From Chachezhania sediminis (GTDB lineage Bacteria; Pseudomonadota; Alphaproteobacteria; Rhodobacterales; Rhodobacteraceae): a stretch of 64,000 nt of DNA. The translations under genes were made by a program, and so were the position numbers. This document shows positions 18,085 to 27,501 of this stretch, piece after piece; position 1 is the first letter of the stretch; the number at the start of each line of letters is the position of its first letter. Under the pieces are notes generated by a model. The model ran no database searches and had not been told where the DNA came from. It worked only from the letters and a program-made list of their open reading frames with translations. The DNA is taken from NCBI RefSeq assembly GCF_009765275.1, contig NZ_VOPH01000004.1:1-64000 (forward strand), read 5' to 3'.

Positions 18085-19331
18085 TCCTGCGGCTGGCATG
18101 GGCGTCGCTGATGGCGCGGGCGCTGACGGTGGCGATGACCGTTCTGGCCATCGCCCTGTCGGTGGCGCTGTTTCTGGGCGTGGAAAAGGTGCGGACCGGC
18201 GCGCGCGCCAGTTTCGCCGACACGATTTCCGGCACCGACCTGATCGTGGGCGCGCGGTCGGGTGCGGTGCAGCTGCTGCTTTATTCCGTGTTCCGGATCG
18301 GCAATGCGACCAACAATCTGACCTGGGAAAGCTATCAGGACATCGCCAAACGCCCCGAGGTCGACTGGATCGTCCCGATCTCTCTTGGCGACAGCCACCG
18401 GCAATTCCGGGTGATGGGGACGACGGATGAATTCTTCGACCGCTACAAGTACCGAGGGGGCCGCGCGCTGGCCTTTGACGACGGGCACGGTCTGGATGAC
18501 CTTTACGATGCGGTGATCGGCGCGGATGTGGCGCGGACGCTGGGCTATGGGGTGGGCGACGCCATCGTGGTGTCGCACGGGCTGGCATCCTTCACCGATC
18601 ACGCGGATCAGCCGTTCCGTGTCGCGGGGATCCTGGCCAAGACCGGCACACCGGTGGACCGGACGGTGATCGTCAGCCTGGAAGCGATCGAGGCGATCCA
18701 TGTCGACTGGCAAAGCGGCGCGAAGATCCCCGGCCATACGACCCCGGTCGAGGCGATCCGGACGATGGACCTGACCCCCACGGGCATCACGGCCGCGCTG
18801 GTGGGGACGAAGTCGCGGCTGCAGGTCTTCAACCTGCAGCGCTGGATCAACCAGTACCGGGCCGAACCGTTGCTGGCGATCCTGCCCGGCGTGGCCCTGG
18901 CAGAGCTGTGGCGGATCGTGGGCGTGGCCGAACAGGCGCTGATCGCGGTGTCCGCCATGGTGGTGGTGACGGCACTTCTGGGAATGATGGCGATGATCTT
19001 CGCCAGCCTGAACGAACGCCGCCGCGAAATGGCGATCTGGCGCGCGATGGGCGCGCGGCCCGGGACGATCCTGGCCCTGCTGGTGCTGGAAGCGGCGATC
19101 ATGGCCGCCGTCGGCGCCGTACTGGGGATGCTGCTGCTTTATGCCGGGCTGGCGGTGGCGCAGCCCATCGTCGACAGCGCCTTCGGGATCTGGCTGCCGC
19201 TGGCAGCCCCGGACCTGCGCGAACTGGCCACCCTTGGCGCGGTCATCGGCGCCGCGGCGCTGGCCAGCCTGCTGCCCGCGCTTCGTGCCTATCGCATGTC
19301 GCTGGCCGATGGCATGATGGTGAGGACATGA
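18081..19331 (+). CDS. ABC transporter permease (FtsX/MacB-like)
   Basis: A 416-residue inner-membrane permease. An N-terminal membrane helix (residues about 8-30) is followed by a large periplasmic MacB-PCD-like domain (about 35-270) and three C-terminal helices (about 275-305, 330-360 and 380-405) forming the FtsX domain, with ERRREMAIWRAMGARP in the cytosolic loop as usual. Overlaps the ATPase gene by 4 bases and ends as ATGA into the DUF3299 gene. ATPase and permease form a MacB-type mechanotransmission pair rather than an importer of the ZnuBC kind. Family members beside ZrgA are known from zinc-regulated loci (ZrgBC). Confidence 0.88.
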   Translation: MILRLAWASLMARALTVAMTVLAIALSVALFLGVEKVRTGARASFADTISGTDLIVGARSGAVQLLLYSVFRIGNATNNLTWESYQDIAKRPEVDWIVPISLGDSHRQFRVMGTTDEFFDRYKYRGGRALAFDDGHGLDDLYDAVIGADVARTLGYGVGDAIVVSHGLASFTDHADQPFRVAGILAKTGTPVDRTVIVSLEAIEAIHVDWQSGAKIPGHTTPVEAIRTMDLTPTGITAALVGTKSRLQVFNLQRWINQYRAEPLLAILPGVALAELWRIVGVAEQALIAVSAMVVVTALLGMMAMIFASLNERRREMAIWRAMGARPGTILALLVLEAAIMAAVGAVLGMLLLYAGLAVAQPIVDSAFGIWLPLAAPDLRELATLGAVIGAAALASLLPALRAYRMSLADGMMVRT

Positions 19332-19858
19332 CCAAGACATTCAACCTGAACAGACGCCACTTTACGTGGCTTGCCGCGGCCGGACTGGCCGCGCCCGCCA
19401 TGGCCGTGCCCCGGGCGGCCCGGGCCGAGGACTATCGCGAAGTGACCTGGGAAGACCTGATCCCGCCCGGCGTGCCCTATGCCCAGATCATCGGCGAAGG
19501 CTACATGGACGAGGAAAACGACGTCTGGGCCCCCGTCTATGACGAGAACGCGGTGAAACTGAATCAGGGCCTGGACGGCGCGTTGATCAAGATGCCGGGC
19601 TATGTCGTGCCCGTCGACATGGACAGCGACGGGGTCCACACGCTGGTGCTGGTGCCCTACGAAGGCGCCTGCATCCACGTGCCGCCGCCGCCGCCGAACC
19701 AGCTGGTCTTCGTCAACACGAAGACGCCCCTGTCCGAGGACGACATCTGGGGCGCGATCTGGGTCTGGGGCAGGCTTCACGCCAAGCTGCGCGAAACCGA
19801 CCTGGCCGCCATCGGATATGAACTGGAGGCCGACCGGATCGAAGTCTACGAGATGTAG
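19328..19858 (+). CDS. DUF3299 family exported protein (Tat signal)
   Basis: A 176-residue exported protein of unknown biochemical function. The N-terminus has a twin-arginine motif (NRRHFTWLAAAG) and cleavage near ARA-E at about residue 33. The DUF3299 core contains MPGYVVPVDMDSDG, LVPYEGACIHVPPPPPNQLV (one Cys and one His close together, a possible metal site) and IWVWGRL. Its ATG overlaps the permease stop. DUF3299 proteins often sit beside ZrgA/ABC genes, so a role in zinc acquisition is likely. The Tat route would let it acquire cofactor or metal before export. Confidence 0.82.
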   Translation: MTKTFNLNRRHFTWLAAAGLAAPAMAVPRAARAEDYREVTWEDLIPPGVPYAQIIGEGYMDEENDVWAPVYDENAVKLNQGLDGALIKMPGYVVPVDMDSDGVHTLVLVPYEGACIHVPPPPPNQLVFVNTKTPLSEDDIWGAIWVWGRLHAKLRETDLAAIGYELEADRIEVYEM

Positions 19859-19873
19859 ACAAGCGGCCCGGCC

Positions 19874-19907
19874 GGCCCCTTCGTCGGGGCCCCTTTGTCG
19901 GGCCCCG
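19874..19907. terminator. Probable terminator between convergent genes
   Basis: GGCCCC-TTCGTC-GGGGCC (19874-19891) followed by CCTTTG, with a second overlapping GC stem (GGGGCCCC...GGGCCCC). It lies between the convergent DUF3299 and arylsulfatase genes and may serve both. No long T run, so confidence is moderate. Confidence 0.45.
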
Positions 19908-19915
19908 TCGGCCGG

Positions 19916-21517
19916 TCACTGGTTGATGTCGGGCACCGTCATCTTTTCCAGCACCTGTTCCAGCGAGAAGCTGGCCGCCTTTTGCCGCGGCGGGAATTCC
20001 TGGAAGGTTTCAAGGAAGTTCGCCACGTAGGCCTGGGCCGGCACCAGCATGTAGGCGCGGTCCAGCAGCCAGTCGTAATAGGTGTTGGACGTCCGGTAGG
20101 ACCGTTCATAGGGATCGCGGCGCAGGTTGAAGATCAGCGGCACCCGCAGTTCTGTGAAGGGCTGCATCCACGCCCGGAAGGTGGCCCAGGCGGTCTGTTC
20201 CATGAAGATCAGCTTCCAGTCGTTCCAGCGGATGGCGGTCAGGTCGCCGTCGTCCGAGAAATAAAAGATCTCTTCCCGCGGGCTCTTGTCCGTCTGGCCG
20301 GTCAGCAGCGGCAGAATGTCGTAGCCATCGAGGTGTACCTTGTAGTCGCGGCCCAGCGCCGGGACCGACAGGCCCTCCAGCAGGTCCTGCTTGATGTCCG
20401 GCGCGCCCGCCACCGCCAGCAGGGTCGGGAACCAGTCCATGTGGTGCACGATCTCGTTCGAGACGCTCTGCGCCTCGATATGACCGGGCCAGCGCACCAT
20501 GGCGGGCACGCGCCAGGCGCCTTCCCAGTTGGTGTTCTTCTCGCTCCAGAAGGGCGTCATCGCGGCATCGGGCCAGGTGTTCATGTGGGGCCCGTTGTCG
20601 GTCGAATAGAAGACCAGCGTGGCATCGGCCAGACCCAGTTCGTCCAGCTTGTCCAGGAACTGGCCGATATGCATGTCGTGCTGGATCATGCCCGCCGAAT
20701 ATTCGTCCACGTGACGGCCCGCGATTTCATCCGCCATGGCCCGCATCTCGGGGTCGACATGGGTGCGAAAGTGCATGCGCGTGCCGCTCCACCAGACGAA
20801 CCAGGGGGTGCCTTCCGCGGTCTTGCGGGTGATGAAGTCCAGCGCCGCCCCGACTGTTTCGTCGTCGACCGTTTCCATGCGTTTCCTGGACAGGGGGCCG
20901 GTATCCTCGATGGCGCCGCCGGCCACGGACCGGATCACGCCGCGCGGGCCGTAGGCCTCGCGGAAGGTGCGGCCGTCCTGCAGGACCATATCGCCCGGAT
21001 AGTCCTCGTTCTCGGGCTCTTCCTCGGCGTTCAGGTGATAGAGATTGCCCAGGAACTCGTCGAAGCCATGGTTCGTCGGCAGATGTTCGTCCCGGTCGCC
21101 CAGGTGGTTCTTGCCGAACTGGCCGGTGGCATAGCCCTGCGCCTTCAGCATGCCGGCGATGGTCGGGTCTTCCTCCTGCATGCCCTGTTCGGCGCCCGGC
21201 AGGCCGACCTTGGACAGGCCGGTGCGGAACACCGACTGCCCGGTGATGAAGGACGACCGGCCCGCGGTGCAGGACTGTTCGCCGTAATAATCGGTGAAAA
21301 GCATACCCTCTTCGGCAATGCGGTCGATATTGGGCGTGTGATAACCCATCATGCCGCGGGTATAGGCCGATATGTTGGACTGCCCGATATCGTCACCCCA
21401 GATCACCAGGATATTGGGCTTGGCATCCTGCGCTGCCAGCGTGCCGGGCAGGGCCAGCGACAGGACCGAGACACAAACCGAAAGACAAGAGGAAACTGAG
21501 ATCGTTCTGAAACGCAT
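19916..21517 (-). CDS. Type I sulfatase (arylsulfatase), exported
   Basis: A 533-residue alkaline-phosphatase-superfamily sulfatase. Sec signal peptide at 1-29 (ends LAA-Q). Metal ligands DD in VIWGDDIG (about 41-42). The formylglycine site is CTAGR with Cys83, fitting the Cys-X-Ala-X-Arg variant, so the Cys must be oxidized by a sulfatase-maturing enzyme not present in this window. GKNHLGD, STDNGPH and a late Lys/His region fit sulfate and metal binding. Substrate unknown; periplasmic hydrolysis of a sulfate ester for sulfur or carbon supply is likely. Monocistronic, on the strand opposite the flanking genes. Confidence 0.9.
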   Translation of the reverse strand: MRFRTISVSSCLSVCVSVLSLALPGTLAAQDAKPNILVIWGDDIGQSNISAYTRGMMGYHTPNIDRIAEEGMLFTDYYGEQSCTAGRSSFITGQSVFRTGLSKVGLPGAEQGMQEEDPTIAGMLKAQGYATGQFGKNHLGDRDEHLPTNHGFDEFLGNLYHLNAEEEPENEDYPGDMVLQDGRTFREAYGPRGVIRSVAGGAIEDTGPLSRKRMETVDDETVGAALDFITRKTAEGTPWFVWWSGTRMHFRTHVDPEMRAMADEIAGRHVDEYSAGMIQHDMHIGQFLDKLDELGLADATLVFYSTDNGPHMNTWPDAAMTPFWSEKNTNWEGAWRVPAMVRWPGHIEAQSVSNEIVHHMDWFPTLLAVAGAPDIKQDLLEGLSVPALGRDYKVHLDGYDILPLLTGQTDKSPREEIFYFSDDGDLTAIRWNDWKLIFMEQTAWATFRAWMQPFTELRVPLIFNLRRDPYERSYRTSNTYYDWLLDRAYMLVPAQAYVANFLETFQEFPPRQKAASFSLEQVLEKMTVPDINQ

Positions 21518-21933
21518 GGGTTCTCTCCTATTTGCGCGGCCGGTGGGCGCGCGCTGAACGTGTCTTTGAAAAATGCAGGCAGGGGGCCGGGGCGGCCGTT
21601 CGGATCTGGATCCTCCCGTTCCGGATCCGACTTCGGCAGGGCCTGCCGCAACACCACCTTAAGATGAAATTAGACCCAGAAACATACAATCTTGGATTGC
21701 GGTCTGGATCATGGCCTGAATCGTGGGCCGAAGAGGGCGGCGCCTGGGCGTGCGTTCGGACAACCGTCCTTTTCGCGACAAGTTGACCGTGCCGCACCGC
21801 ATCGGCTTGCGCCTGTCGATTTGTCGGACAAATAATGTGCTCAAGCCAAGCGGCTTTGCATCTCCAGGGGAGGGATCGACATGACCTGCATCGAAATGGT
21901 GGCCCGGCGTGGCCGGAAGGGGAGCGTGACGCG
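21518..21933. other. Divergent intergenic region with a short palindrome
   Basis: About 415 bases between arylsulfatase and acyl-CoA dehydrogenase. Apart from the palindrome at 21821-21831 nothing is recognized; the middle part (21660-21720) is AT-richer and may carry the promoters. Confidence 0.4.
21821..21831. promoter_or_regulatory. Possible GntR-type operator
   Basis: TTGTCGGACAA is a perfect inverted repeat around a central G, the layout of FadR/GntR-family operators. It lies about 100 bases before the acyl-CoA dehydrogenase start. No regulator gene is adjacent, so this is only a candidate. Confidence 0.3.
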
Positions 21934-23124
21934 ATGACGGCGACACTGGACGATACCGGCCTGTCAGACCGGGCGCTGGACATCGCGCTGAAGGTCGAAA
22001 CCTTCGTGCGCGAGGTCGTGGTCCCCTACGAGAGCGACCCGCGCCTGGGCGCCCATGGCCCGGCCGGGGACCTGGTGGCAGAACTGCGCGAAAAGGCCCG
22101 TGCCGCCGGCGTGATGACCCCCCACATCCTGGGCGACGGCGATCACCTGACCCACCGCGAGACGGCGGCCGTGCTGATCCGGTCGGGCCTGTCGCCGCTG
22201 GGCCCCGTCGCCTGCAACACGATGGCGCCCGACGAGGGCAACATGTACCTGCTGGGCAAGGTCGCCTCGCCCGAACAGCGGGAACGGTTCCTGGATCCGC
22301 TGGTGTCCGGCAATGCGCGGTCGGCGTTCTTCATGACCGAACCGGCGGACGAAGGCGGGGCGGGGTCGGACCCGTCGATGATGCAGACGACCTGCGTGCA
22401 GGACGGCAATCACTGGGTCATCAATGGCCGCAAGACCTATATCACCGGGGCCGAGGGCGCCAAGGTCGGCATCGTCATGGCCAAGTCCGACGACGGCGCC
22501 TGCATGTTCCTGGTGGATTTGCCGGACCCTGCGATCCGGATCGAGCGCGTGCTGGACACCATCGACAGCTCGATGCCGGGCGGCCATGCCGAGGTGATGA
22601 TCGACAACCTGCGCGTGCCCGCAGACCAGATGCTGGGGCAAAGCGGCGAGGGCTTCAAATACGCCCAGATCCGGCTGGCGCCGGCGCGGCTGACGCATTG
22701 CATGCGCTGGCTGGGGTCCTGTATCCGCGCCCAGGAAATCGCGGTGGATTACGCGAACCGCCGCCATGCCTTCGGCAAGCCGCTGGTCGATCATGAAGGC
22801 GTGGGCTTCATGCTGGCCGAAAACTGGATCGACCTGAAACAGGCCGAACTGATGGTCTACTGGTGCGCCGAGGTGCTGGACACCGGGGCGCTGGGCACAG
22901 TTGAAAGTTCGATGGCGAAGGTCGCTGTGTCCGAGGCGCTGATGCGCATCGCCGACAAGTGCGTCCAGACCATGGGCGGGCAGGGGGTGACCCGGGACAC
23001 GATCGTGGAACAGGTCTTCCGCGAGATCCGCGCCTTCCGCATCTACGACGGGCCGACCGAGGTCCACAAATGGAGCCTGGCCAAGAAGATCAAGCGCGAC
23101 TGGAAAAGCGTCCACGCGCTCTAG
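21934..23124 (+). CDS. Acyl-CoA dehydrogenase (ACAD10/11-like)
   Basis: A 396-residue flavoprotein oxidizing acyl-CoA to enoyl-CoA with ETF as acceptor. FAD-binding blocks include FFMTEPADEGGAGSDP and YITGAEGAKVGIVMAK, and the C-terminal helical domain has TMGGQGVTRDTIVEQVFREI. The place of the usual catalytic glutamate (YEG) reads IYDGPTEVHKW, so Asp replaces Glu, as in some ACAD10/11-type enzymes. ATG at 21934 follows AAGGGGAG at good spacing; the frame is open further upstream without family similarity. Single-gene unit on this strand; physiological acyl-CoA unknown. Confidence 0.87.
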   Translation: MTATLDDTGLSDRALDIALKVETFVREVVVPYESDPRLGAHGPAGDLVAELREKARAAGVMTPHILGDGDHLTHRETAAVLIRSGLSPLGPVACNTMAPDEGNMYLLGKVASPEQRERFLDPLVSGNARSAFFMTEPADEGGAGSDPSMMQTTCVQDGNHWVINGRKTYITGAEGAKVGIVMAKSDDGACMFLVDLPDPAIRIERVLDTIDSSMPGGHAEVMIDNLRVPADQMLGQSGEGFKYAQIRLAPARLTHCMRWLGSCIRAQEIAVDYANRRHAFGKPLVDHEGVGFMLAENWIDLKQAELMVYWCAEVLDTGALGTVESSMAKVAVSEALMRIADKCVQTMGGQGVTRDTIVEQVFREIRAFRIYDGPTEVHKWSLAKKIKRDWKSVHAL

Positions 23125-23236
23125 GGGGCGCCTGCGCCTTCCGGGTCCCGCCCGAACGGGATCGCGGCTTTGCGGCGCGTGTCGGCGCCGCGGGGCGGCC
23201 GCAGGACGCGCGATGCGACCTGCGGCACGCGTGCGA

Positions 23237-23722
23237 TTATTCGGCTTCGTTGGCCGGGCTGGCGTTCAGCTGGCCATAGTTCTGGGCGCCGATTTCCGCG
23301 TAAAGCTGCAGCTGCGTTTCCAGGAAGTCGATATGGCTTTCCTCATCGCTCATCAGCCCTTCGAACAGCGCCATGGTCACGTAGTCGCCTTCGTCGCGGC
23401 AGACCTCACGCGCTTCCTTGTAAAGGGCGCGGGCCGAATATTCCGCGGCCAGGTCGCATTCCAGCGTTTCCTTGATGTTCTCGCCGATGCGCAGCGGGTC
23501 CAGGACCTGCAGGTTCGGATGGCCCTCCAGGAAGATGATCCGCTCGATCAGCTTGTCGGCGTGCTCCATCTCCTCGATGGATTCCTCGCGGCTCTTCTTG
23601 GCAAGCTTGGTATAGCCCCAGTCTTCCTGCAGCCGGTAATGCAGCCAGTATTGATTCACCGCGGTCAGTTCGTGACGCAGCGACTTGTTCAGGTACTCGA
23701 TGACCTTTTCGCTTCCCTTCAT
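23237..23722 (-). CDS. bfr: Bacterioferritin
   Basis: A 161-residue haem-containing ferritin that stores iron in a 24-mer. All ferroxidase ligands are present at the standard positions: Glu18, Glu51, His54, Glu94, Glu127 and His130, with Tyr25. Met52, the haem ligand, is also there (SIEEMEHAD). Length and the opening [13 protein letters not shown] match Bfr. No bacterioferritin-associated ferredoxin gene lies beside it here. I did not find a clear Irr or RirA box upstream. Confidence 0.96.
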   Translation of the reverse strand: MKGSEKVIEYLNKSLRHELTAVNQYWLHYRLQEDWGYTKLAKKSREESIEEMEHADKLIERIIFLEGHPNLQVLDPLRIGENIKETLECDLAAEYSARALYKEAREVCRDEGDYVTMALFEGLMSDEESHIDFLETQLQLYAEIGAQNYGQLNASPANEAE

Positions 23723-24053
23723 GGGACAGTTCCCTTCCTAAGGTTGTCCGGTGCATGCGGACGGTGGTGGGCCAGTTTCCGACCAATAACCCGCTCCGCC
23801 AGTCGGCAACAACGTCCGCATTGGATTTTGCGCCGGGTGCGATGAATTTTCCTGTCCGGTGCACGGGCCCCGGGGGCCTTGGCACCGACGGTCCCGCAGG
23901 TGGCGTGACAAGTGACCGGAGCCGGCGCGCGCGGGTGTTCAAAGTTGGGCCGTGCCCGGCGCAACTGCCGCAGGGGTGCGGCGCGGGAACCGTTGCGAGC
24001 GACGGGCGACAGGCGCTACGCCTTGGGGAACGCCCCTGTCCTAGGTTCCGTCC
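23723..24053. other. Divergent intergenic region
   Basis: About 330 bases between bfr and the amine oxidase gene. No gene, repeat or convincing operator was recognized. Confidence 0.4.
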
Positions 24054-25337
24054 ATGCCCCTGATCGATATCGTCCGTACCCGCACAGCGCAGCCCTTGCC
24101 CCCCAGTGCCTATGCCGCCCAGGTGTCCGACATCGCGCGGTCGTCCCTGCAGGGCGACGTGACCACCGATGTCGCCATCGTCGGCGCCGGGATCATGGGG
24201 TGTTCGACCGCGCTGGCGCTGGCCGAGGGCGGGACGAACGTCATGGTGCTGGAGGCGAACGAACCCGGCTGGGGGGCCTCGGGGCGGAACGGGGGGCAGG
24301 TCAATTCCGGCCTGAAGCACGTGCCCGAGGAGGTGGAAAAGGATCACGGCGCCGAGGCCGTGCGCTTTTCCTACGACGCGCCGAACCGGACCCGTGCGCT
24401 GATCGAGCGGCTGGGCATCGATTGCGACTATGCCAATGGCGGCGGGTATCGTGTGGCGACCGATGCGAAGCTGCAGGCCGAGGTCGAGGACCTGATCCGT
24501 CAGCTGGAACGGCGCAACATCCCGGTCCAGCCGCGCGATGCCGGACAGATGCGGGCGGCCGCGGGGACGGATCGCTATACCGGGGGCCTTTTCGATCCGG
24601 CGGCGGGTCAGCTGAATCCGCTGAAATATGTCCGCGGTCTGGCGGCGGCAGCCGAAGGCGCGGGCGCGGTGATCCATTCCAACACGCCCGTGATCCAGGT
24701 CGAGCATGGGGCAAGGTGGAAGCTGTCGACCGCCTCTGGCAGTGTAACCGCCGACAAGGTGCTTTTTGCGACGAACGGCTATACCGACGGCCTGATCCCG
24801 GGCCTGCGTCGGTCGCTGCTGCCGGTCTTTTCGACCATCGTCGCATCGAAGCCGCTGCCGGAGCCGCTGCGCGCGGCGATCCTGCCGGGGCGGGAAGTGC
24901 TGTATGAAACCGGGCTGGTCACGTATTACTACCGCGTCGATGCCGACGGGCGGTTCCTGTTCGGCGGCCGCGGCCCGCAAAGCCCGATCGAAGGGCGCAT
25001 GGAACCGGGCCGCATCGCGGCGCTGGCGGAACGGATCTGGCCGGGGTTGAAGGCGGTCGGCTGGGACCATTACTGGAACGGTCGGGTCTGCCTGACCGAC
25101 GACCATTACCCGCACGTACATGAATTTGGCGAAACCGGCCTGGCCTGCGTCGGCCTGAACGGGCGGGGCGTGGCCATGACAACGGCGCTGGGCCCGGTCC
25201 TGGCCGCCCGCCTGCGCGACGGCCGGCAGGCAGACCTGCCGCTGAAGGCCACGCAGATCAGGCGGATCCCGTTCCAGCCCTTCTGGCCGCTGGGCGCCAC
25301 GATCCGGCTGGCCGTGAACGATGTCCTGGGTCGGTAG
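24054..25337 (+). CDS. FAD-dependent oxidoreductase (DAO family, PuuB/OrdL-like)
   Basis: A 427-residue flavoenzyme of the D-amino-acid-oxidase/glycine-oxidase superfamily. The FAD dinucleotide-binding motif is VAIVGAGIMG (about 40-49); WGASGRNGGQVNSG (about 75-90) is the FAD-contact sequence typical of gamma-glutamylputrescine oxidase and related amine oxidases. The C-terminal half has the substrate-binding sheet and ends with the FAD loop CVGLNGRGVAMTTALGP. Likely oxidizes a secondary or primary amine such as a gamma-glutamylated polyamine or N-methyl compound. No puu genes adjoin, so the substrate is open. Start is the ATG at 24054. Confidence 0.87.
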   Translation: MPLIDIVRTRTAQPLPPSAYAAQVSDIARSSLQGDVTTDVAIVGAGIMGCSTALALAEGGTNVMVLEANEPGWGASGRNGGQVNSGLKHVPEEVEKDHGAEAVRFSYDAPNRTRALIERLGIDCDYANGGGYRVATDAKLQAEVEDLIRQLERRNIPVQPRDAGQMRAAAGTDRYTGGLFDPAAGQLNPLKYVRGLAAAAEGAGAVIHSNTPVIQVEHGARWKLSTASGSVTADKVLFATNGYTDGLIPGLRRSLLPVFSTIVASKPLPEPLRAAILPGREVLYETGLVTYYYRVDADGRFLFGGRGPQSPIEGRMEPGRIAALAERIWPGLKAVGWDHYWNGRVCLTDDHYPHVHEFGETGLACVGLNGRGVAMTTALGPVLAARLRDGRQADLPLKATQIRRIPFQPFWPLGATIRLAVNDVLGR

Positions 25338-25346
25338 GCGCGTCAT

Positions 25347-25786
25347 GGTGCGTGGCAACCACGCACGCTACGGTCGTTTGATGAACGGCGTTCGGGTCCC
25401 GCGATAGGGTGCGTGGTCTTCACGCACGATCTGCAATGGACCGTACCCAAGGTGCGTGTACCTTCCCCGACCGCAAAGGTGCGTGCGGAGCACGCACCCT
25501 ACGGGACTGTACATGGGTGCGCGTTATACGCACACGCCCGTCGGGCGGCGACACACCGCGTGCGAGGCATGAACCCTTCGGACCGTCAGGCCTTGCGGTA
25601 GGGCGCGTGCTGCGCACGCACCGTCCCTTGGTCGCGAAAGGTGCGTGGGGACCACGCGCCCTACGGCCATTCAGGCGGATGTGCGTATAACGCACATTCC
25701 GGCGGCGGGCCTTGCGGTAGGGTGCGTGCTTCGCACGCACCATCCCCCGGATCGTGAAAGGTGTGTGGAGACCACGCACCCTACGG
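25347..25786. repeat. Array of about ten REP-like palindromes
   Basis: Between the amine oxidase and hutU, variants of GGTGCGTG-N3/8-CACGCACC recur at about 25347-25367, 25408-25427, 25451-25458 (half unit), 25479-25500, 25515-25535, 25597-25624, 25639-25668, 25680-25700, 25714-25745 and 25757-25786. Many carry the flank GCGGTAGGG on one side or CCCTACGG on the other, so orientation alternates. They can form hairpins and may end transcription, but the array is more than a terminator needs. Isolated copies lie near 15.5 and 62.5 kb. Confidence 0.85.
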
Positions 25787-25821
25787 CAGATTTGAACGGT
25801 CAGACCGGCGAAAGTCGAAGC

Positions 25822-27501
25822 TTAGCCCAGGATCCCCGGCAGCCGCAGCCCGTGTTCCCGCGCGCAGTCCTTCGCGATGTCATAGCCCGCATCGGCGTGG
25901 CGCATGACGCCCGTCGCCGGGTCGTTCCACAACACGCGGGACAGGCGGCGGTCGGCGTCTTCCGACCCGTCGCAGCAGATGACCATGCCGGAATGCTGGG
26001 AAAAGCCCATGCCCACGCCGCCGCCATGGTGCAGCGACACCCAGGTCGCGCCCGAGGCCGTGTTCAGGAGAGCGTTCAGCAGCGGCCAGTCCGACACGGC
26101 GTCGGACCCGTCCATCATCGCCTCGGTCTCGCGGTTGGGCGAGGCGACCGAACCGGAATCCAGGTGGTCGCGGCCGATCACGACCGGGGCCGACAATTCG
26201 CCGTTGCGCACCATCTCGTTGAACGCCAGGCCCAGCTTGTCGCGGACGCCCAGGCCGACCCAGCAGATCCGCGCCGGCAGGCCCTGGAACGCGATCCGCT
26301 CGCGCGCCATGTCCAGCCAGTTGTGCAGGTGCGGGTCGTCGACCAGTTCCTTCACCTTGGCATCGGTCTTGTAGATATCCTCGGGATCGCCCGACAGCGC
26401 ACACCAGCGGAACGGACCAACCCCGCGGCAGAAAAGCGGCCGAATATAGGCCGGCACGAAGCCCGGGAAGGCAAAGGCGTTTTCCAGCCCTTCGTCCAGC
26501 GCCACCTGGCGGATGTTGTTGCCATAATCCAGCGTCGGCACGCCCGCGTTCCAGAAATCGACCATCGCGGCCACGTGGACCTTCATCGACGCGCGCGCCG
26601 CGGCCTCGACCTCTGCCGGGGCCGTTTCGCGCTTGGCCCGCGCCTCTGCCACGCTCCACCCGATGGGAAGATATCCGTTCAGCGGGTCATGGGCCGAGGT
26701 CTGGTCGGTCACGATGTCGGGGCGCGGCCCGCCGGCCTTCATCCGTTCGACCAGCTGGGGAAAGATCTCGGCCGCGTTGCCCAGAAGACCCACGGACTTG
26801 GCTTCGCCGGCCTTGGTCCAGCGGTCGATCATCTCCAGCGCCTCGTCCAGCGTCCGGGCCTTTTCGTCGACGTAACGCGTGCGCAGGCGGAAATCGATCC
26901 GGGTCTCGTCGCATTCCACGGCCAGGCAGCAGGCGCCGGCCATCACGGCGGCCAGGGGCTGGGCGCCGCCCATGCCGCCCAGGCCGCCGGTCAGGATCCA
27001 GCGGCCGGTCAGGTCGCCGCCATAGTGCTGGCGCCCGGCCTCGGCAAAGGTCTCGTAAGTTCCCTGCACGATGCCCTGGGTGCCGATATAGATCCACGAT
27101 CCGGCAGTCATCTGGCCGTACATGGCCAGCCCCTTGCGGTCGAGTTCGTTGAAATGGGCCCAGGTCGCCCAGTGGGGGACAAGGTTCGAATTGGCGATCA
27201 GCACGCGCGGCGCGTCGGCATGGGTGCGGAAGATGCCCACCGGCTTGCCGGACTGAACCAGCAGCGTTTCGTTTTCTTCCAGGTCGCGGAGCGCGGCACA
27301 GATCCGGTCGAAATCCTCCCATGTGCGGGCGGCGCGGCCGATGCCGCCATAGACGACCAGCTCGTGCGGGTTCTCGGCCACGTCGGGATGCAGGTTGTTC
27401 ATCAGCATCCGCAGGGGCGCTTCGGTCATCCAGCTTTTCGCGGTCAGTTCGGTGCCCGTGGCGGGGAAGACGTCGCGGGTGTTCAGGCGGGGATTGTTCA
27501 T
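25822..27501 (-). CDS. hutU: Urocanate hydratase
   Basis: A 559-residue NAD+-dependent urocanase, step 2 of histidine breakdown (urocanate to imidazolone propionate), cytosolic. Full length for the family. The NAD-binding glycine-rich region [13 protein letters not shown] and the conserved Cys motif [17 protein letters not shown] are present, as is the family opening [19 protein letters not shown]. The start ATG overlaps the hutG stop (ATGA), so it is the last gene of a coupled hutI-hutH-hutG-hutU unit. Confidence 0.98.
   Translation of the reverse strand: MNNPRLNTRDVFPATGTELTAKSWMTEAPLRMLMNNLHPDVAENPHELVVYGGIGRAARTWEDFDRICAALRDLEENETLLVQSGKPVGIFRTHADAPRVLIANSNLVPHWATWAHFNELDRKGLAMYGQMTAGSWIYIGTQGIVQGTYETFAEAGRQHYGGDLTGRWILTGGLGGMGGAQPLAAVMAGACCLAVECDETRIDFRLRTRYVDEKARTLDEALEMIDRWTKAGEAKSVGLLGNAAEIFPQLVERMKAGGPRPDIVTDQTSAHDPLNGYLPIGWSVAEARAKRETAPAEVEAAARASMKVHVAAMVDFWNAGVPTLDYGNNIRQVALDEGLENAFAFPGFVPAYIRPLFCRGVGPFRWCALSGDPEDIYKTDAKVKELVDDPHLHNWLDMARERIAFQGLPARICWVGLGVRDKLGLAFNEMVRNGELSAPVVIGRDHLDSGSVASPNRETEAMMDGSDAVSDWPLLNALLNTASGATWVSLHHGGGVGMGFSQHSGMVICCDGSEDADRRLSRVLWNDPATGVMRHADAGYDIAKDCAREHGLRLPGILG

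Noticed and set aside
25347-25786. CRISPR array
   Set aside because: The repeats are palindromes of variable length and alternating orientation with uneven spacing, and no cas gene is present.
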